Below are positions 1 to 12,655 of a stretch of DNA of 64,000 nt, piece by piece. The stretch comes from Warburgia ugandensis (lineage: Eukaryota; Streptophyta; Magnoliopsida; Canellales; Canellaceae). The position numbers and the translations under genes were made by a program. Position 1 is the first letter of the stretch; every line of letters begins with the position of its first letter. The DNA is taken from assembly GCA_035236585.1 (NCBI GenBank), contig CP141132.1:57819880-57883879 (forward strand). The letters are read 5' to 3'. The notes beneath the pieces are model-generated. The model searched no databases. It worked only from the letters and a program-made list of their open reading frames with translations, and had not been told where the DNA came from.

Positions 1-35
1 TCTTGCACGTGATACTTCTCTCTTAATCTTCACAT

Positions 36-55
36 GAGAGAGAGAGAGAGAGAGG
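36..55. repeat. (AG)n microsatellite
   Basis: About ten AG dinucleotides in a row, read directly from the sequence. Confidence 0.9.
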
Positions 56-852
56 GTTTCGAAATCCGTGGACACAGAGTAGTCTTTGTTATAACGGTGT
101 TGATCAAATGATTTAGAATAATTTGGTCAACATCCAACAACTATCATGGTGTTGATGGGTTCGATACTTTGTATAAGATATCGTAAGAAAGAAAGGCTTT
201 GGGATTGTTTGATCAATATAGGACTAGCATACAACAACAAGTAATTGGTGTACCAAGCATCATTGAGGGATCCCCTCAGTATGTATCTGTCCCACTGTCC
301 CACAGTGGTGGAATGTACCTTATATTCAACTTTTCAGTGAAAGAGAAGAACTTGATAGGATTAGCATGTTCCCATGTCCAGACTTGCATCTACGCATAAG
401 AACAAGTATAATAATAAGCGATTTATTCAAATCTTTAAGCAAAACCTAGGCGGTTACATAGGTGTTTCTAGAAGTATCTGTCCTCACTAGTCAAAAGTGA
501 TCTCCAACTTGGCCATTTCTATAATATCTCCTGGAGATATTTCCTTTTGGTTTCGCTCCCAACTTGTAAAGGAACACTGAGTGGACGCTTTTCTCACAGT
601 TAACAATAAGAAAGAAACAAATCTACTTTTAATCATGATTGAAGTGCTGCTAATTTCTTTTCCTGAACCATGAAGTAGTTTTGTACGTGTAATCGCTCTA
701 TTGAGTGCAGAGGATTGGGACAAAAGAAGGAGAGATACTTTGCCAGGTAATTGATATCACATGAATTCTTTCCTCTCAACGCAGTCAAAATGCTAACTCT
801 TGGGTTCTTTGTCAAGGATAAGGCATTGAAACAACGGGGAGATGTGTGACTC

Positions 853-877
853 AGAGAGAGAGAGAGAGAGAGAGAGA
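853..877. repeat. (AG)n microsatellite
   Basis: An uninterrupted AG dinucleotide run of about 25 bases, read directly from the sequence. Confidence 0.9.
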
Positions 878-1088
878 AGCTGCAGAAGACACATCTACTT
901 GGGGGGACCCTACCAGTTTATCTTCTTTTATTGGCAAAGGGGCCTATCTGGTGTGCAGGTTGTAAGGATGTAAGGTTAGTGCGCCTGTACCCGATATATG
1001 CACATGCATAGAGCAACTTACCTATTTTGGTACTCAGTCAGAAATGACTGTTGTATTAAAATGTTGATCGTGAATAAAGTTCGTAGTG

Positions 1089-1107
1089 GCTTTTTTTTTT
1101 TTTTTTG
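1089..1107. repeat. Poly(T) tract
   Basis: A run of about 18 T. It may be the reverse-strand tail of the LINE to its right, or simple low complexity. The left flank offers no convincing target duplication. Confidence 0.85.
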
Positions 1108-2637
1108 TCACCAAAGTGCAATTGGTTTTGCAACTTACTCAAGGAACATAGATGGTGAAAAGGTGATCTTTTTGCTACCAGAAAATTATTCGTTCTCTAG
1201 AACACTGAAGCTAACACCACTTTGCTGGCAATAAATGTGTAGAGAATGATTTCAATAAATGTACAAAAATAAAGCCATTCAAATATGAAAATGAGGTGAG
1301 TGTAGCCGCACTAAAACTATAAATATAATATAATTAATCACCAACACTTTGTTAAATAATCAAATGTGCTATGTTTATCCCTTGTCTTGCCAAGGTATAT
1401 GCCCACTAATGAGTAGGTTGCATAAGTGCTGAAATGAGATTGCAAGTCCTTTGATTAACTCCCTTATGAGTTCAAACATGCATGCCCTCACTCTCCACAA
1501 CACCTCGTTGTAATTCTGAGTCCAACTGAAGGTATTCAAAGAGTCCCCCTCAACTATAAGTGGAAGGATCAATACATCTTTAGTCCATTAAATAGAACCA
1601 TGGCCTTTGCCTCAGTAGAATATGTAATTTTGATTTATCTCAAGAATTGTGTGATTCAATTATCTAAGGATTCCTTAATCAAACCACGAAATACCCAATG
1701 GCCCAAGATAACCTTGGGAGTATCCATCAAAATTCAATTAAAATGTTCTCATGTGTGGTAGTTTCCAACTTAGGTGTGAAATGCATTATTTAACCCCATT
1801 TTCTAGAATTTCTTTCCACTTGATTCTCAATTGTGACATATATATCCCTTGACTTCTTTAAGATTAACTGTCCAATCTATGATTGTTGTAAAATTCTACT
1901 CTAGGTGCTTTCTTCATTTTGTCTTTGAAAAATTCTATTGTTTCTTTATTTCCATATTACCCAAACCAATGTTGTGAGAAAAATGTATGCACATAATTTT
2001 TGTTCTTTTGGATTCTATAATCATATGCATTATTGAAACAAGGAAACTGTAGACAGAGGGAGTGCCTATTTGATTTGGAATAAGTGAAGCACCCTCATCC
2101 TTGTAGTTTTGTATGCCATTTTGTAAGGAACAAAGAGGTAGTCAAGTATCTCTTCCAACAAAGAGCACATGAGACATTGATTGGGATAGTGAAGACCTCT
2201 ACTTTTAAGTCCCTTCATTGTCAAAATCTTTTTGTGAAGAAAACACCAAGCGAAAGCTAGAGACCTTGGAGTTGCCTTGAACTTCCAAATGTGATGAATG
2301 TTGATAAGTTCCTCATAAAAAATTTAGGTTAAGGTTCTGAAGTGTATTGTTGGTTGAGAATTTTCCTGAGAAATACTTTTTAAATGACCCTATCCTTTTG
2401 TGTGGCTCTAATCACTATCTTAAAAATCACTCAAAGTGGAGTTTGCCATTGTTGTAGATGTTTGATTTGCACCCTCCTCACATTTGGTCTCCGACTACCC
2501 TTTTCTTTATAAAGAGTAAATAACATTGACAACTACTTCTTTGTCAATAATGCCTTCAAACAATTGTAGGAAAAGGCTTTGAAGTGATTGTTCATCACAC
2601 CATAGATGCTTCCAAATTTTTATTCTTTTTCATGTCT

Positions 2638-3733
2638 TCACCTTAAATCTACTTCTTCTGTTGAAATATTTAATAAATTTGAATACATCTCTCCAAAGAA
2701 TTGATTCCCTCTTGTTAAGTACCTTAAAAGTGCACCAATACCCCTAGTTAGCCCCATATTTGTAAAAGTAATTGATTTGCAAAGTTCATTCTCCTTTGAT
2801 ATAGGCCTCCACAACCATTTTTGCATAAGTTCATCACTAAGCTCATCAGGCTCTTTAACCTTTCTTATCCCTAATGTTCGTTAGATAATGGGTAGAAAAA
2901 CTTTGTTCCAACTGATCAAATGATAAGATTTACTTTCCGTATAATTTGACCACAAGAAATCCCTCTATAAATTTTCAATTTTCCTTCATCACTAACTTTT
3001 GAAAATTTGTGTAAAGACAAGAAGTACAAAGGAAGGTTGAAAATTACCACTTTAATCAATGTAATTCTAGCAAGCAAAGAAAAATTATTTTCTTCCATGT
3101 TGTAGGCCTTGATTATAGCCTTTGAATCACTATCACACATGTGTTTAGATGGTTTATTAAGGGTAAGAGGAAGTCCAAGGGTAGAATTAGGAAGAGATTT
3201 GACTTAGCATCAAAGAGACTATGCACATTGAAAAAGAAGGTCATCCTCAACTCCAATCCTTGCAAGTCTAAACTTCCCATTTTAATTCTTTTCCTGGTGA
3301 TAACTTCATAACACCTAAGAGTGGCTTTCAAGCTATTGCCTTCTTCTTGATTTGCTACACACACAAACAAAGCGTCACATGCATATCGTAGATGGGACCT
3401 AATAAGACCATAAGATGACAAAGAAATCCCTAAATGATATCCACTTAGGTTTTGTTTGACATCACTCTACTCAAAAACTGCACCAATATTGTGTAAAAAG
3501 TACTAGTGAAGCAGCTCTGGTTGCTTCAATCTCATAGTCCCTTTGAAGAAGCCCTTGGATGTACTATTAAGAAGCATTGTGAACCCTGCACGAATTATAA
3601 AGACACTACATAATCCAACTCTTCCAAGTAATGTTAAATCCCATGCTACCCATAATGTAGTCTGAAACTCCCATTCAACTCCATCATAGGCTTTTCCAAT
3701 GTCGAATTTGTAAAGAAGACCATCCTTTTCCAT
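2638..3733 (-). pseudogene. LINE reverse transcriptase and connection-domain fragments
   Basis: Four overlapping or adjacent minus-strand reading frames (3733–3503, 3421–3113, 3140–2916, 2826–2638) each match successive parts of plant LINE reverse transcriptase. In order these are the DLEKAYD-type palm motif with the lead-in to the RQGDPLSP region, the YADD-region followed by the NL..L..F segment, the LIK/LPIYFLSLF-type thumb, and the WLWR motif before the zinc finger. The frame changes several times, so this is a dead copy. Confidence 0.78.
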
Positions 3734-4775
3734 TTTAATTGAGTGAATGCATTCCTGTGCCGCAAGCAGCCCATTAAGAATTTATATTCCATTGGTAAAT
3801 AACTTGAGAGATATCAAGAGATCAACATTGTTAAGACTTTCTTCAATCTTTCTATAAGAACTATGTACAGAAACATGTATGTACTAGAGATCAAGCTAAT
3901 AGGTCTATACTATGATAGTTTCAAATGCCCTTGCACCTTAGTTATCAAAACAACAAAACATGCACCCAATGATCTTTCCAGTTGATTTCCTCTATGAAAG
4001 ATACTGACAAAAGTCAGTTAGGTCTTCTTTAATAAACTCCCAACAATGTTTATAGAAGTTGACCTTGATGAGATTGAACGAAGGCAAACTCCATTCCCAA
4101 TGGCAAAGGTTTAAGAGATTGGTTAGATGAGAACACCTAAGAATAAAACTAAATAACATGTCGATGAAGTAATCTTATTACATATATTTCTAAAAAATGC
4201 ATTAGAATGGGAAAAGGAGGTGTTTTTATTACTTTCCTTTAACCAATTATCCTTGATCTATGTCTCCTCCTAAAGTATGTGATATGTTGTGGGACTTGAT
4301 GACCTCTTGTAGAGAGGCTCTCTTATTCCATTCTTAGTAGGATAAAGGATTAACCTCCTCAATTAGGTTCAAAAGTTTGATCCTTTGTAGTGCATTCTCA
4401 GCTTGAGCATTGTAAACTGATTAAGAAACCTTAGCTTGGCAATGAATCTATTATCTAGTTTCTAAATGAAAGGTGCTTCCTTCCAGCATCTACTCATAAA
4501 ATTCACATTATTTTTATTCTAAAGCTAGCTCATTAGAATCTGAAAGTAGATATCTCCCATGATTCCATTGTTTATTCATGCTATGATGCATTTTCTGAAA
4601 AGGTGTAGAGAAATCTTGAAACCATTGAGGACTTATTAGGATTCTGTTAATCCGATTCAGAATTGGTTGATGTTGACCATTGCTTTATGTGTGTCTGGAG
4701 ATGTGCATATATTTCCTTCATAGATAAACTTTAAGATGTTAAAGTCTCCTCCCAGGACAAATGGACATCCCACTA

Positions 4776-5024
4776 TTATAAGAAATTACTTAGTTCTCTC
4801 TTAAAATCATCCAGAATTATATTATCTATTAGGCCATGAACATTACCAAATGCCCACTCAAAACGATCTCTCTCAGAAATAATTAAAATTGTAATTAGGA
4901 AATTCCCCAAATTTGATTCCACAATATGAATCTCACTCTCCTTCCATGGCAATAGTAACCCATCAACTACGTCATTTGCTTCTTTAGCAAGCCATTGAAA
5001 ATTGCAGTCAATCCCAATGAACAT
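4776..5024 (-). pseudogene. LINE endonuclease domain fragment
   Basis: This 82-codon minus-strand piece belongs to the apurinic-like endonuclease at the N-terminus of plant L1 ORF2, which nicks the target DNA for priming. The segment with IDCNFQWLAKEAND and, further on, DRFEWAFGNVHG follows the usual layout of these proteins. The N-terminal catalytic residues and the later SDH motif are not seen in this frame. It is a relic and not a host nuclease. Confidence 0.72.
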
Positions 5025-5100
5025 ACTAGTGAGTCATGACCTTTATAGCTTTTGTTTTCTAGAAAAGCCGCAATATTGGTTGTCTTTTCCTACAAAAATT

Positions 5101-5640
5101 GTTTAATTTTTTCTTCTTCTTCTTCTTCTTCTTATTTTAAGAATCTAGTTTGTAGTATATTCTAATAGAGGATCTTCAACTAGAAACCCCTTTGTTGTAG
5201 CCCCTTTCTACATCTCTTTAATCCTCTCTGATCTCATGGATTTCTCATTTTACCTTGGGAGAAATTAATTCATGTTTAAAGTCTATAACTCTTGAGTAGT
5301 TTTAAATGATGACTTATCTATTGTACTCATTTTGTTTGCATATCTACCTAGCTCAAGGTTGGGAAAAAGATTATTTGCTTACTTCTCTTTAACCATAGAT
5401 GAGATCCCCAATATTTTTGCAACTTATTTGATTTTATTCTTAACGAACTATAGTGCCTCTTCCCATAGATCAATTGCCATGTTTGGATCCTCAATTCTAT
5501 TAAACATTCTTTATCAATCTTTAAACATGATGGAACTAATATTCATGAGTCTTCTTCCTAAAATTCTTGGTTTGATACCTCCTAAGGAACATCATGGTTG
5601 CTTTGAAATCTACTTAGCAAGCCTATGACTTAGCTCATAA
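5101..5640. other. Spacer between the LINE relic and the copia relic
   Basis: It starts with a (TTC)n run at 5111–5132. A 98-codon + strand frame at 5332–5628 has no recognisable domain. The minus strand of the same interval may carry the decayed RNase H end of the neighbouring copia element, but I could not confirm any RNase H motif there. Confidence 0.45.
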
Positions 5641-5925
5641 CTAGTCTATTGCATGTCATGACATACATAAGGGTGCCAACTGCTGGAGCATATGGCTTAG
5701 ACTCCATTACAAGTTTGTCCTCATCACATAAGGGTGCCATTCTCTTAACCAAATAAGTGAGTCCATGGGTTTCCACCCAACTACACAAAATCTTTTGAGC
5801 ACATGATCAGTATATTATTATTCCTAAGACAAGCTAAATTTTATGGGTCTCCTATCTCATACAATTTTAATACCTAGGATAAAAGAGGCTTCACTCATTT
5901 CTTTCATTACAAACCTAGTTTGAAG

Positions 5926-6288
5926 CTACTCTTTGGTTTTGATAATTATATCTAGATTATTTCTTATCAATAATATGTCATTAACATACAATAATATAAA
6001 CTTATTCCCACTAACCAAGGAGGACACACAATAGTCATACTGATTGGGTACAAAATCATATTCCAAGATAACAAATGGAATATAATACCACTGCTTAGGT
6101 AATTGTTTTGGCCTATACAAGGCCTTAACTAACCTACACAGTTTATCTTCGAGGACTTGATCTTCAAAACCCTTAGGAACATTCATATAAATTTCTTCTT
6201 CAAGATCACCATTGAAGAAGGTAATTTTACATTCTTTCAGTGTAACTCTAGATCCAATTATGCAACTATCATGGGTTTTAACATTCAA
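5926..6288 (-). pseudogene. Copia reverse transcriptase fragment
   Basis: A 120-codon minus-strand frame carries FFNGDLEEEIYMNVPKGF, the conserved copia RT motif (usually FLNGDLEEEIYM.QPEGF). It is followed by CRLVKALY and a LYVND..LI palm segment where active copies have YVDD. Downstream on the same strand (about 5690–5640) AVGTLMYVMTC matches the conserved copia AVGSLMYAM motif. The fragment is part of a broken element and not a host gene. Confidence 0.85.
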
Positions 6289-6543
6289 TAGACTACAAAC
6301 ATTAAGATGAATAACCTTTAGGGCTCTATGGCTTTTTTACCTTTTGCAAAGTGAGTCCTAAACATTTTACTAGACAAATAATATCCACCCAGTTCTAGTT
6401 TGTTCTATAACCTATTTATCAAGCCATACCTAGACATCCTTTAGAACTTATCCTTATTTACATGCCTTTACCTAAGATGTCATGACAAATAGTAATCTTT
6501 AGAGAGCAAACAATCATAAGTGGAAGGATTAATCTTATACAAA

Positions 6544-6756
6544 CTAGCAATAGAAATAACAGTCATACCGAGTTGTACAAACCCTTAAACAAAGTACCAA
6601 AATATAAAACAAACTTTTAGCTACCAACTGTAGACTTTCTCGTAGAACTCCCTTAATAGCAAGTCTAAATATAAATATGAGATCATGCTTCACAGCCATT
6701 GTAAACAGAATCTCAGTTAGAACTAGGTGCCTCCCACTAGGGAGCTCAATCCTCAT
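6544..6756 (-). pseudogene. Copia protease–integrase junction fragment
   Basis: This minus-strand frame contains IELPSGRHLVLTEILF and AVKHDLI, corresponding to the strand after the protease active site in copia polyproteins (pattern …G.S..L.DVLYVP.…NLIS). Only a fragment remains. Confidence 0.6.
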
Positions 6757-7218
6757 AATCCCAGTGCCCTAAACCTAGAAAAAATTGTTTTTCATCATGT
6801 AGACTTAATATTTCACTAATATTCTTTTACTTGAAACTTGTGAAGAGCTCTCTAGGCCCACCAATATGACATATATCATTAAAGTCCAACAGTTAGGAGT
6901 TCTCATTAGATCTCACTAGTAGTGCTTCAGTGATCATATAGATGATATCTCCTCTTTTGGGCATACCATCATTATTTGGACCATTGCCCCACCTTTGCCT
7001 TTCCTAAGGAAATTAGACATAGTGTTCCCTAACTAGCTACAAACCTAGCAAGGCCCAACCTTCTTTCTATTATTAGTTCCGCCAATAGAATGTTCTTACC
7101 TTTTTCTCTTAAAAATCCTTTTCTTCTTTGGGAATTAATTGAGCTTAAATGATCCCTACCCTTTTCCTCTTGCTAGGTCCACATGAGATGAGCTTCTTGA
7201 ATCCTTTCTCTCTCTACT

Positions 7219-7437
7219 CTAAGCTTCAACTCTGAGCAATGACATTAGATATTCCATTATCACCTTAGCCTCTGAGAAGTAAAGGGCTATGATAGTGGAA
7301 TTCCAAGAATTAGGCATACTATCAAGAACTATTGAAACATGTAACTTGTGGGGAATCAGGTTCCCTAAACTTGCATGCTCCTTGGCCAAAACAAACATTA
7401 TGATAACATGGTCAATAACATTATCTAATTCTTTCAT
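7219..7437 (-). pseudogene. Copia gag fragment
   Basis: A 72-codon minus-strand frame resembles the central part of copia gag (UBN2/gag_pre-integrase type), with SIVLDSMPNSWNSTI, matching the usual ILGSLP.SW…. pattern, and then a short region before the CCHC knuckle. It marks the 5' side of the broken copia element. Confidence 0.6.
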
Positions 7438-8215
7438 TTATATGCCATTATTTTCCAATACAAATATAAATATAGGATTAATAATACTCTCCATACTTAG
7501 TGGCCTTTACCTTATACAAGGCAAAGGCTACAGACTAGTCCTCAAACATAATTTTTGTATCTAACTCCACAAAAATAAGTACTATGGACTTTCCTTTCTT
7601 ATGATCCTCTAGGGACTTCTAATACGCTTTCATGCACATACTCGATTGGATCTTGGAGGAAGATATGGCAAATCTACCTCATCCACATGAGGTAATTATT
7701 TTCATTTAATTTCTTAGTCATATTGAGCTTTGAAGCAATAATGTTGGTTGTCATTATGATATCTTTTAGGAGCTAGACTAAGAGTAATTTGTGCACATAT
7801 TCAACATACACCAAATATAAGAGAAAATCTAAGTAAACATATAGCAAGAAATATATTTATCCCTAAAAGTGTAAAAAATGCATAATGGACGGCATTTTAA
7901 TGTCCTAACAAGCATATTTAAATAGTAAACAAGAACATGTTGAAATAATATCATGTTGGAACCAACAGTAATGTTCCTATAAAACAATAATTTTATAATG
8001 ACAAACATCAATAAGAATAAGTAATGAATTCCCCCACTAGATTTTATAACCAAGAATCTAGCTTTACTTGTTCATTAAAGAATTTAACAAGATAACAAGT
8101 TCCACTAAATGTAATTAACACCAAATGTCTAAGTTTCAACAACTAGATTGATTATTTGAAGCATATATAATATAATAATCAAGAAAAACCTTTACACACA
8201 CTTAGACAATATGAA

Positions 8216-8385
8216 GTTCAAGTTTCTAGACAACTCTTACTATAGTTACAACTTAAACTCTATTATATCTTGCTTAAATATTAATGGAATATAGTACTAA
8301 GTTCAAGTGTATAGATAACTCATACTAGAGTTTACAACTTAAACTCTATTATATCTTACTTATATATTGATAGAAAACTAGCAAG
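8216..8385. repeat. 85-bp imperfect tandem duplication
   Basis: Two adjacent units begin with GTTCAAGT at 8216 and 8301. Both contain ACAACTTAAACTCTATTATA (with TCTT following) at the same offset. The units differ at roughly a dozen positions by eye, so the duplication is not recent. Confidence 0.8.
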
Positions 8386-10779
8386 ATAAACTATCAAGTG
8401 CTTAGTATAATTTTAACCAAATTGCCTAATTCTTTGTAGTTATACATAGAACAAATTCAGTTCTAACTAGTTAACTGAAGTGTTCTAATGGGCATGAAAC
8501 ATAACCAACCACTACACAAGAACACAAATAAGAGTAAGTTAAATTATTAAGCTCTCAACCACTAAATCAATAAAGCACGTATTTCTAACAATTAGACAAC
8601 ATAGCCATACAAACTAGCTCAGCTAGTTAATTTACATGGACTACATTATAGCGATAAACATTTTAGACCTAAGAGCAAAAAATAAATGCATAAAAGAGTA
8701 TATGAAAGCTAAACTAGTGCAGATCACTTGTTTATAGTGAACATAAACTCTATTTTTCTACTAAAGAAAACTATGAACTTTACATGCAAACTGGACCGAC
8801 CAAGCAGTAAGGCCTCCCATGTGGCGCACCCTCAGACCAATTGAAGGGGATTTTGAACTAAGTTAATGAAGGCGATTCGCTCTAACTACGGGATGAAAAT
8901 TATATAATATATAATAAAGAATCTAAAGAAATTCAAATAGTTGAAGCAAGTGGCCCTTTCGCGACTCAAACAGCCGGTACGCTTTCCGGCTCGCGACGAC
9001 CCAGTCCCTAAACTTTGTGCAGCAATAAGTTAAAATATTTAGGAATCGATGCCCACAATTTAGCATGAAATAAAGGGATTAAAACCATTCTTGGTAGTCC
9101 TACAAATAAGTGACAAAAATAAGGTATAAATAGTGATTAATTTCTTATTCTTTCAGGTACAAAAATTGACCCACCAAAGTTTAAAAATTTTCATTGTAGA
9201 GTGACAAAAATATATGGAGTTAAAATTTATATAAAAAAAAGGGTATAAAATTAGAAAATAAAACCCTCTAAAATCAGCACAAAATAGACTCCTATGATCA
9301 CATAAGCATAGATTGAAATGTGATGTAAGTAGTCCTTAAGTAAAGAACAATATTTGGAAAAAGAAAAAGAAAAAAAAGAATCAATAATTTACCAATTCTC
9401 ATGATTAAATGGACAAGAAATAACATAAATTAGTAATGGACTAAAAACTGCCAAACATAGAGTAATAAATAGTCCAAAATCATGGGCTAAAAGGCATCCA
9501 TTGTAAGGTGCATACAGGCTTGAAAAAGTTGTCTCATATGGGTCACTAGAAAACCATGCCCTAGACTATGAAAATTCATGATTTGGAATTGGAGAAACTC
9601 ATGGCTTTGACTCTTATTTTGGTCCCATAGGATCTCTAGCTACAATGTACCTATAAGAAAAAAAAGAAAATGATAACAATCTACTACTTGATATGTATGA
9701 ACAATTAACCAAATATCAATGAATAATGAGATCTAGTAATATGTACACTTACCTCCATTAACGGATGGAGTTTTTCCATAACACATCCCTTAAACTTTCT
9801 AGCTATATATTAAAATCATAAGAGATTAGTGGATCAGATGACTTACATTATAGAGAAATAAACCAACTATTAACCCTCCCAAGGATTACCAATAAGCCTA
9901 AAAACCAAGTAGAACACTTGAAATACACCACAGAGAAGAATAGAGATTCAAATCCACCAAAGAGAAGTTGCATAACAAAACCTAGTGACTTTTCTCTTTT
10001 TTTAATTTTCTCCAAAACGTGAAAGAGAGAGATTTGTGTAGATTAATTGCATAGACAACTTATGTGGGTCTGCTCACTTAATCACTTTTCTACTAAGCCT
10101 TAAAACAAAGACTTAATTTTGGTCATCCATTAGAACTAAACTTGATCATAAGGTTCTAGTTAATTGAGGAAGCTAGTTGCCATCTATACTAGGTCAACTG
10201 CATAGCACAATACCCATTTGTAGACACCATGGTTATCCTGAATGTGCCCTAGTAAAAGCTAAGCTATCTCAAGCATCCAAATCAACTAACTAGATGATTA
10301 GACTAATCAAATTAATTCAATCACATGAGAACTAGAAATCAAAATCTTGTAGTTTGGTCAACCACTAGGACTAACATACGCTACCTATTTTTCATGGTGT
10401 GAATATCAGCAACCTTTTTTTAAACTGGAATTTGACTTATCTCTAACGTGGTCCACTATAGAAAATTAGAAACAAATTCAACCACTTATCAGTGATAGGA
10501 TGAAAACTTGAAAAAATTTATCTAATTATACACATAAACTTTATATAAATTGACGTGGTATTGGTGACGACTAAACATTAAAAGCTAGCCACCAATAGTG
10601 TGTTGAATATGTCTTTATGAGTACGATGTTGTCTCTTCAAGTCATTGGACTTGGGTCTTCCAACGTTTCTTAGCAGTTTAAATTAATTGAGTCACATTGT
10701 TTTCCTAACTTGTTGGTCCAACTCACGCTAGTTCTAATTTAACGAATTTGCTCCCGTACTTTCTCGGCATGATTCAAAC

Positions 10780-11000
10780 TAGCTAAGAGCCACGAGGAAG
10801 CAAACGTCGCAATGCTGCCAACTCAAGACCATGAATCAATGACCCTCCTGCGTAACGGTAGGACCAAGCACCAACTGCACGGGCCCCACTGCTTCCGGCT
10901 CCACTGGCTATTGGCGCAGTGTCCTTCTTTTCATCCGGCAGTCAGGCTAGCAGGTTTCGTCGATTTACATCCTTATCGACGGGGACGCAATGCATTATGA
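10780..11000 (+). other. GC-richer patch with a short open frame
   Basis: Base composition shifts from AT-rich to about half G+C across about 220 bp. A 62-codon + strand frame (10812–11000) lies inside but shows no motif I recognise. It could be a remnant of a gene promoter or first exon, or part of an unrecognised element. Nothing in the neighbourhood supports a working gene. Confidence 0.3.
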
Positions 11001-12017
11001 ATGGTACGGTTCAGAAAAGAATTTCGTAAATTCACTAAGTTACGATGCCTGTTATCTCTTATGCTCGATATCAAGTGTTACGAGCAATTTCGGATGTACA
11101 AAAAAGCGAGTCAAATAGAAAGATTCACTTAGTACGCTGAGTGGACTCGTTGAGTTATTTAACTATTATCATGGTCATATTGATGACTGGTTGAAACGGT
11201 GATGTAACCAGTCACTATGCAAGTGATACTAGGTGCGTATTAGGCCACCTTCACGTGAATTATTTTGTCATGAAGATTTGGTTGGTTCGTGTATCTCTTA
11301 CTTCAATAATACTCAATGCACGGACGAAAACAATCTTTAAAGTGCTAATGGATGGAACAAACTAAATCATTAACTTCAGTAGCTTTCCAACTGAGGTAAA
11401 ATCCCTATCAACTTGACGGGCACAAATTAGATTCACCAACTTGGATGATATTTTTCTTTTCTTCTCTGCTAGTTGATCAATTTCATTGGAGAGAAAACCA
11501 ACATTTATCTCACTATACTTGTAGGTTAGGTATTACATCCAAAACATAAATTACTCACCGATAGGCATGTGTTTGGCAAGATTTAAGGATATTTGAGTGT
11601 TATCTGTGCCGACTTTTTATCTTTTAATTATTCGGTATCTTTTACTGATTGATTTATGTCTAATGTACCTAGTGGTTTTTTTTTTTTTCCTATGTCGGTG
11701 TTCTTCTTCTTCAAATGGTCAAAATATTACTGAAGAAACCAAAAAAAATATTTAAAAAACGAAGGGCCTTGGCTCTTTTATACATCAATCACCCGAAATC
11801 TATCACATTAAGCACGCTCTTAAGTTGTTGGTTTCTATGAATTTTATTTATTTATTTGTAAATCTTAATCTTTTTCATTTGTATTCAGCATATGACATTT
11901 TTTGTTGTATGAAGCTCAATCCATGTGTTTAGAGTGACTAAATATGGAAACCGCATAGGTATTCTTATATACTTGATGCTGATTATTATTATTATGATAC
12001 TGATTATTATTGTTATT

Positions 12018-12173
12018 GTTGTTGTTGTTGTTGTTTTTTTATAAGAACGGTGACGTTATTGAATAAGTACCCATGCACCGAGGCACATACGCTTGACTGG
12101 CCTCCTACTCACGACCTGGACAATTGAAGTCCACTACTACGCCAGCTTGCTACATGCACGCACACGATGCAGG
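12018..12173 (-). mobile_element. SINE-like retroposon with (CAA)n tail
   Basis: A stretch of about 156 bp is flanked by identical 14-bp copies of TTATTATTGTTATT (12004–12017 and 12174–12187), the length expected for a LINE-mobilised insertion. On the minus strand it starts with CCTGCATCGTGTG, has a box-A-like TAGCAAGCTGG and ends in an A-rich tail followed by (CAA)n. A clear box B is not visible. The flanking duplication lies in simple TTA/TTG-rich sequence, which weakens it somewhat. The body is GC-richer than its surroundings. The family is not identified. Confidence 0.5.
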
Positions 12174-12187
12174 TTATTATTGTTATT

Positions 12188-12655
12188 CTAATTAGTACTT
12201 ATTTGGTCCCTCTAGGAGCAGTTCTGTTTTCAAATTTTTTCTGTTTCTGTTTTTAAAGCTTTTGGATCTTCAGCGAGCCAGTGCATGAATTTCTAGTCCC
12301 TCATGGTTGGGCTGATACTAGGGCCATGTTTGTGTGAAGCTGGTCTCTTTAGATTTTAGATTGTTCTACAAGGTCCCTGTTCGTTTAATGCTCCTCAAGT
12401 TCCCTCATTTCATCAATACAAACTCAATCCTTTAGAAAAAATAAAAAATACATTATTTGTTATTGAGCAGATGCCTTTTAGGTAGTTATGTTAGGAAGGC
12501 CACTGGCATGGTACCTAGTAGTTCAAAATCCTTGGTGCTCATGGGAGCCTATTCAAATTCGTTTCTCTCTCTCTCTGTCTCTCTGTGTGTGTACAGTTTG
12601 TTATTATATTTGTTGTTCAGTTGTTATTGGTTTTTGAATACTGATTGGAGCTCTT
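12188..12655. other. Spacer before the compact LTR element
   Basis: No gene seen. It includes a CT-rich microsatellite near 12566–12590. Confidence 0.5.

Larger units (their letters stand above)
1..1088. other. Intergenic stretch without a recognisable gene
   Basis: No gene is recognised here. Short open frames exist (a 66-codon one at 199–399 on the + strand and two of 60–78 codons on the minus strand near 487–815), but they show no known motif and are no longer than expected by chance. Two (AG)n microsatellites lie at 36–55 and 853–877. The stretch ends at a T-run at about 1089–1107, which could be the reverse-strand poly(A) tail of a minus-strand retroposon, but no paired target duplication was found. 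Confidence 0.5.
1900..5100 (-). mobile_element. Decayed L1-type (RIL clade) LINE, ORF2 relic
   Basis: Read on the minus strand, the pieces follow the order of plant L1 ORF2: endonuclease (about 5024–4776), reverse transcriptase (about 3733–2916) and a C-terminal zinc-knuckle region (about 2826–2000). The endonuclease piece contains FEWAFGNVHG, matching the family's FEWAFSGVYG-like motif. The RT pieces contain KFDIGKAYDGVEWEF, LRYACDALF (the YADD-box region with C for the first D), NQEEGNSLKATL and LPLYFLSL. The C-terminal part contains CLMCSLLEE near 2200, as in the zf-RVT domain. Several frameshifts and stops break the frame, so no full ORF2 remains. The 3' end is not fixed. A poly-T run at 1089–1107 might be its tail, which would make the 3' UTR long. 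The 5' end is not visible. Confidence 0.8.
5630..7440 (-). mobile_element. Broken Ty1/copia retrotransposon (minus strand)
   Basis: Minus-strand pieces appear in Ty1/copia order from right to left: a gag segment (about 7437–7219), a protease-region segment with IELPSGRHLVLTE (about 6756–6544), a zinc-binding integrase segment (HVNKDKF near 6450) and reverse transcriptase (6288–5640). Copia elements place integrase before RT, as seen here. The copy is broken, with many interruptions. No LTR pair or primer-binding site could be found, so its ends are approximate. The advanced decay suggests an old insertion. Confidence 0.75.
7441..12003. other. Anonymous AT-rich intergenic region
   Basis: I see no gene here. 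The left part may be the eroded leader and 5' LTR of the copia element, but no LTR partner was found. Contents: an 85-bp tandem duplication (8216–8385), a GC-richer island at about 8940–9010, and a larger GC-richer patch at about 10780–11000 holding a 62-codon open frame without known motifs. The rest is AT-rich with short homopolymer runs. Confidence 0.5.

Noticed and set aside
5332-5628. 98-codon + frame between the LINE and the copia relic
   Set aside because: It has no recognisable motif and overlaps the decayed minus-strand copia end, so a shadow is more likely.
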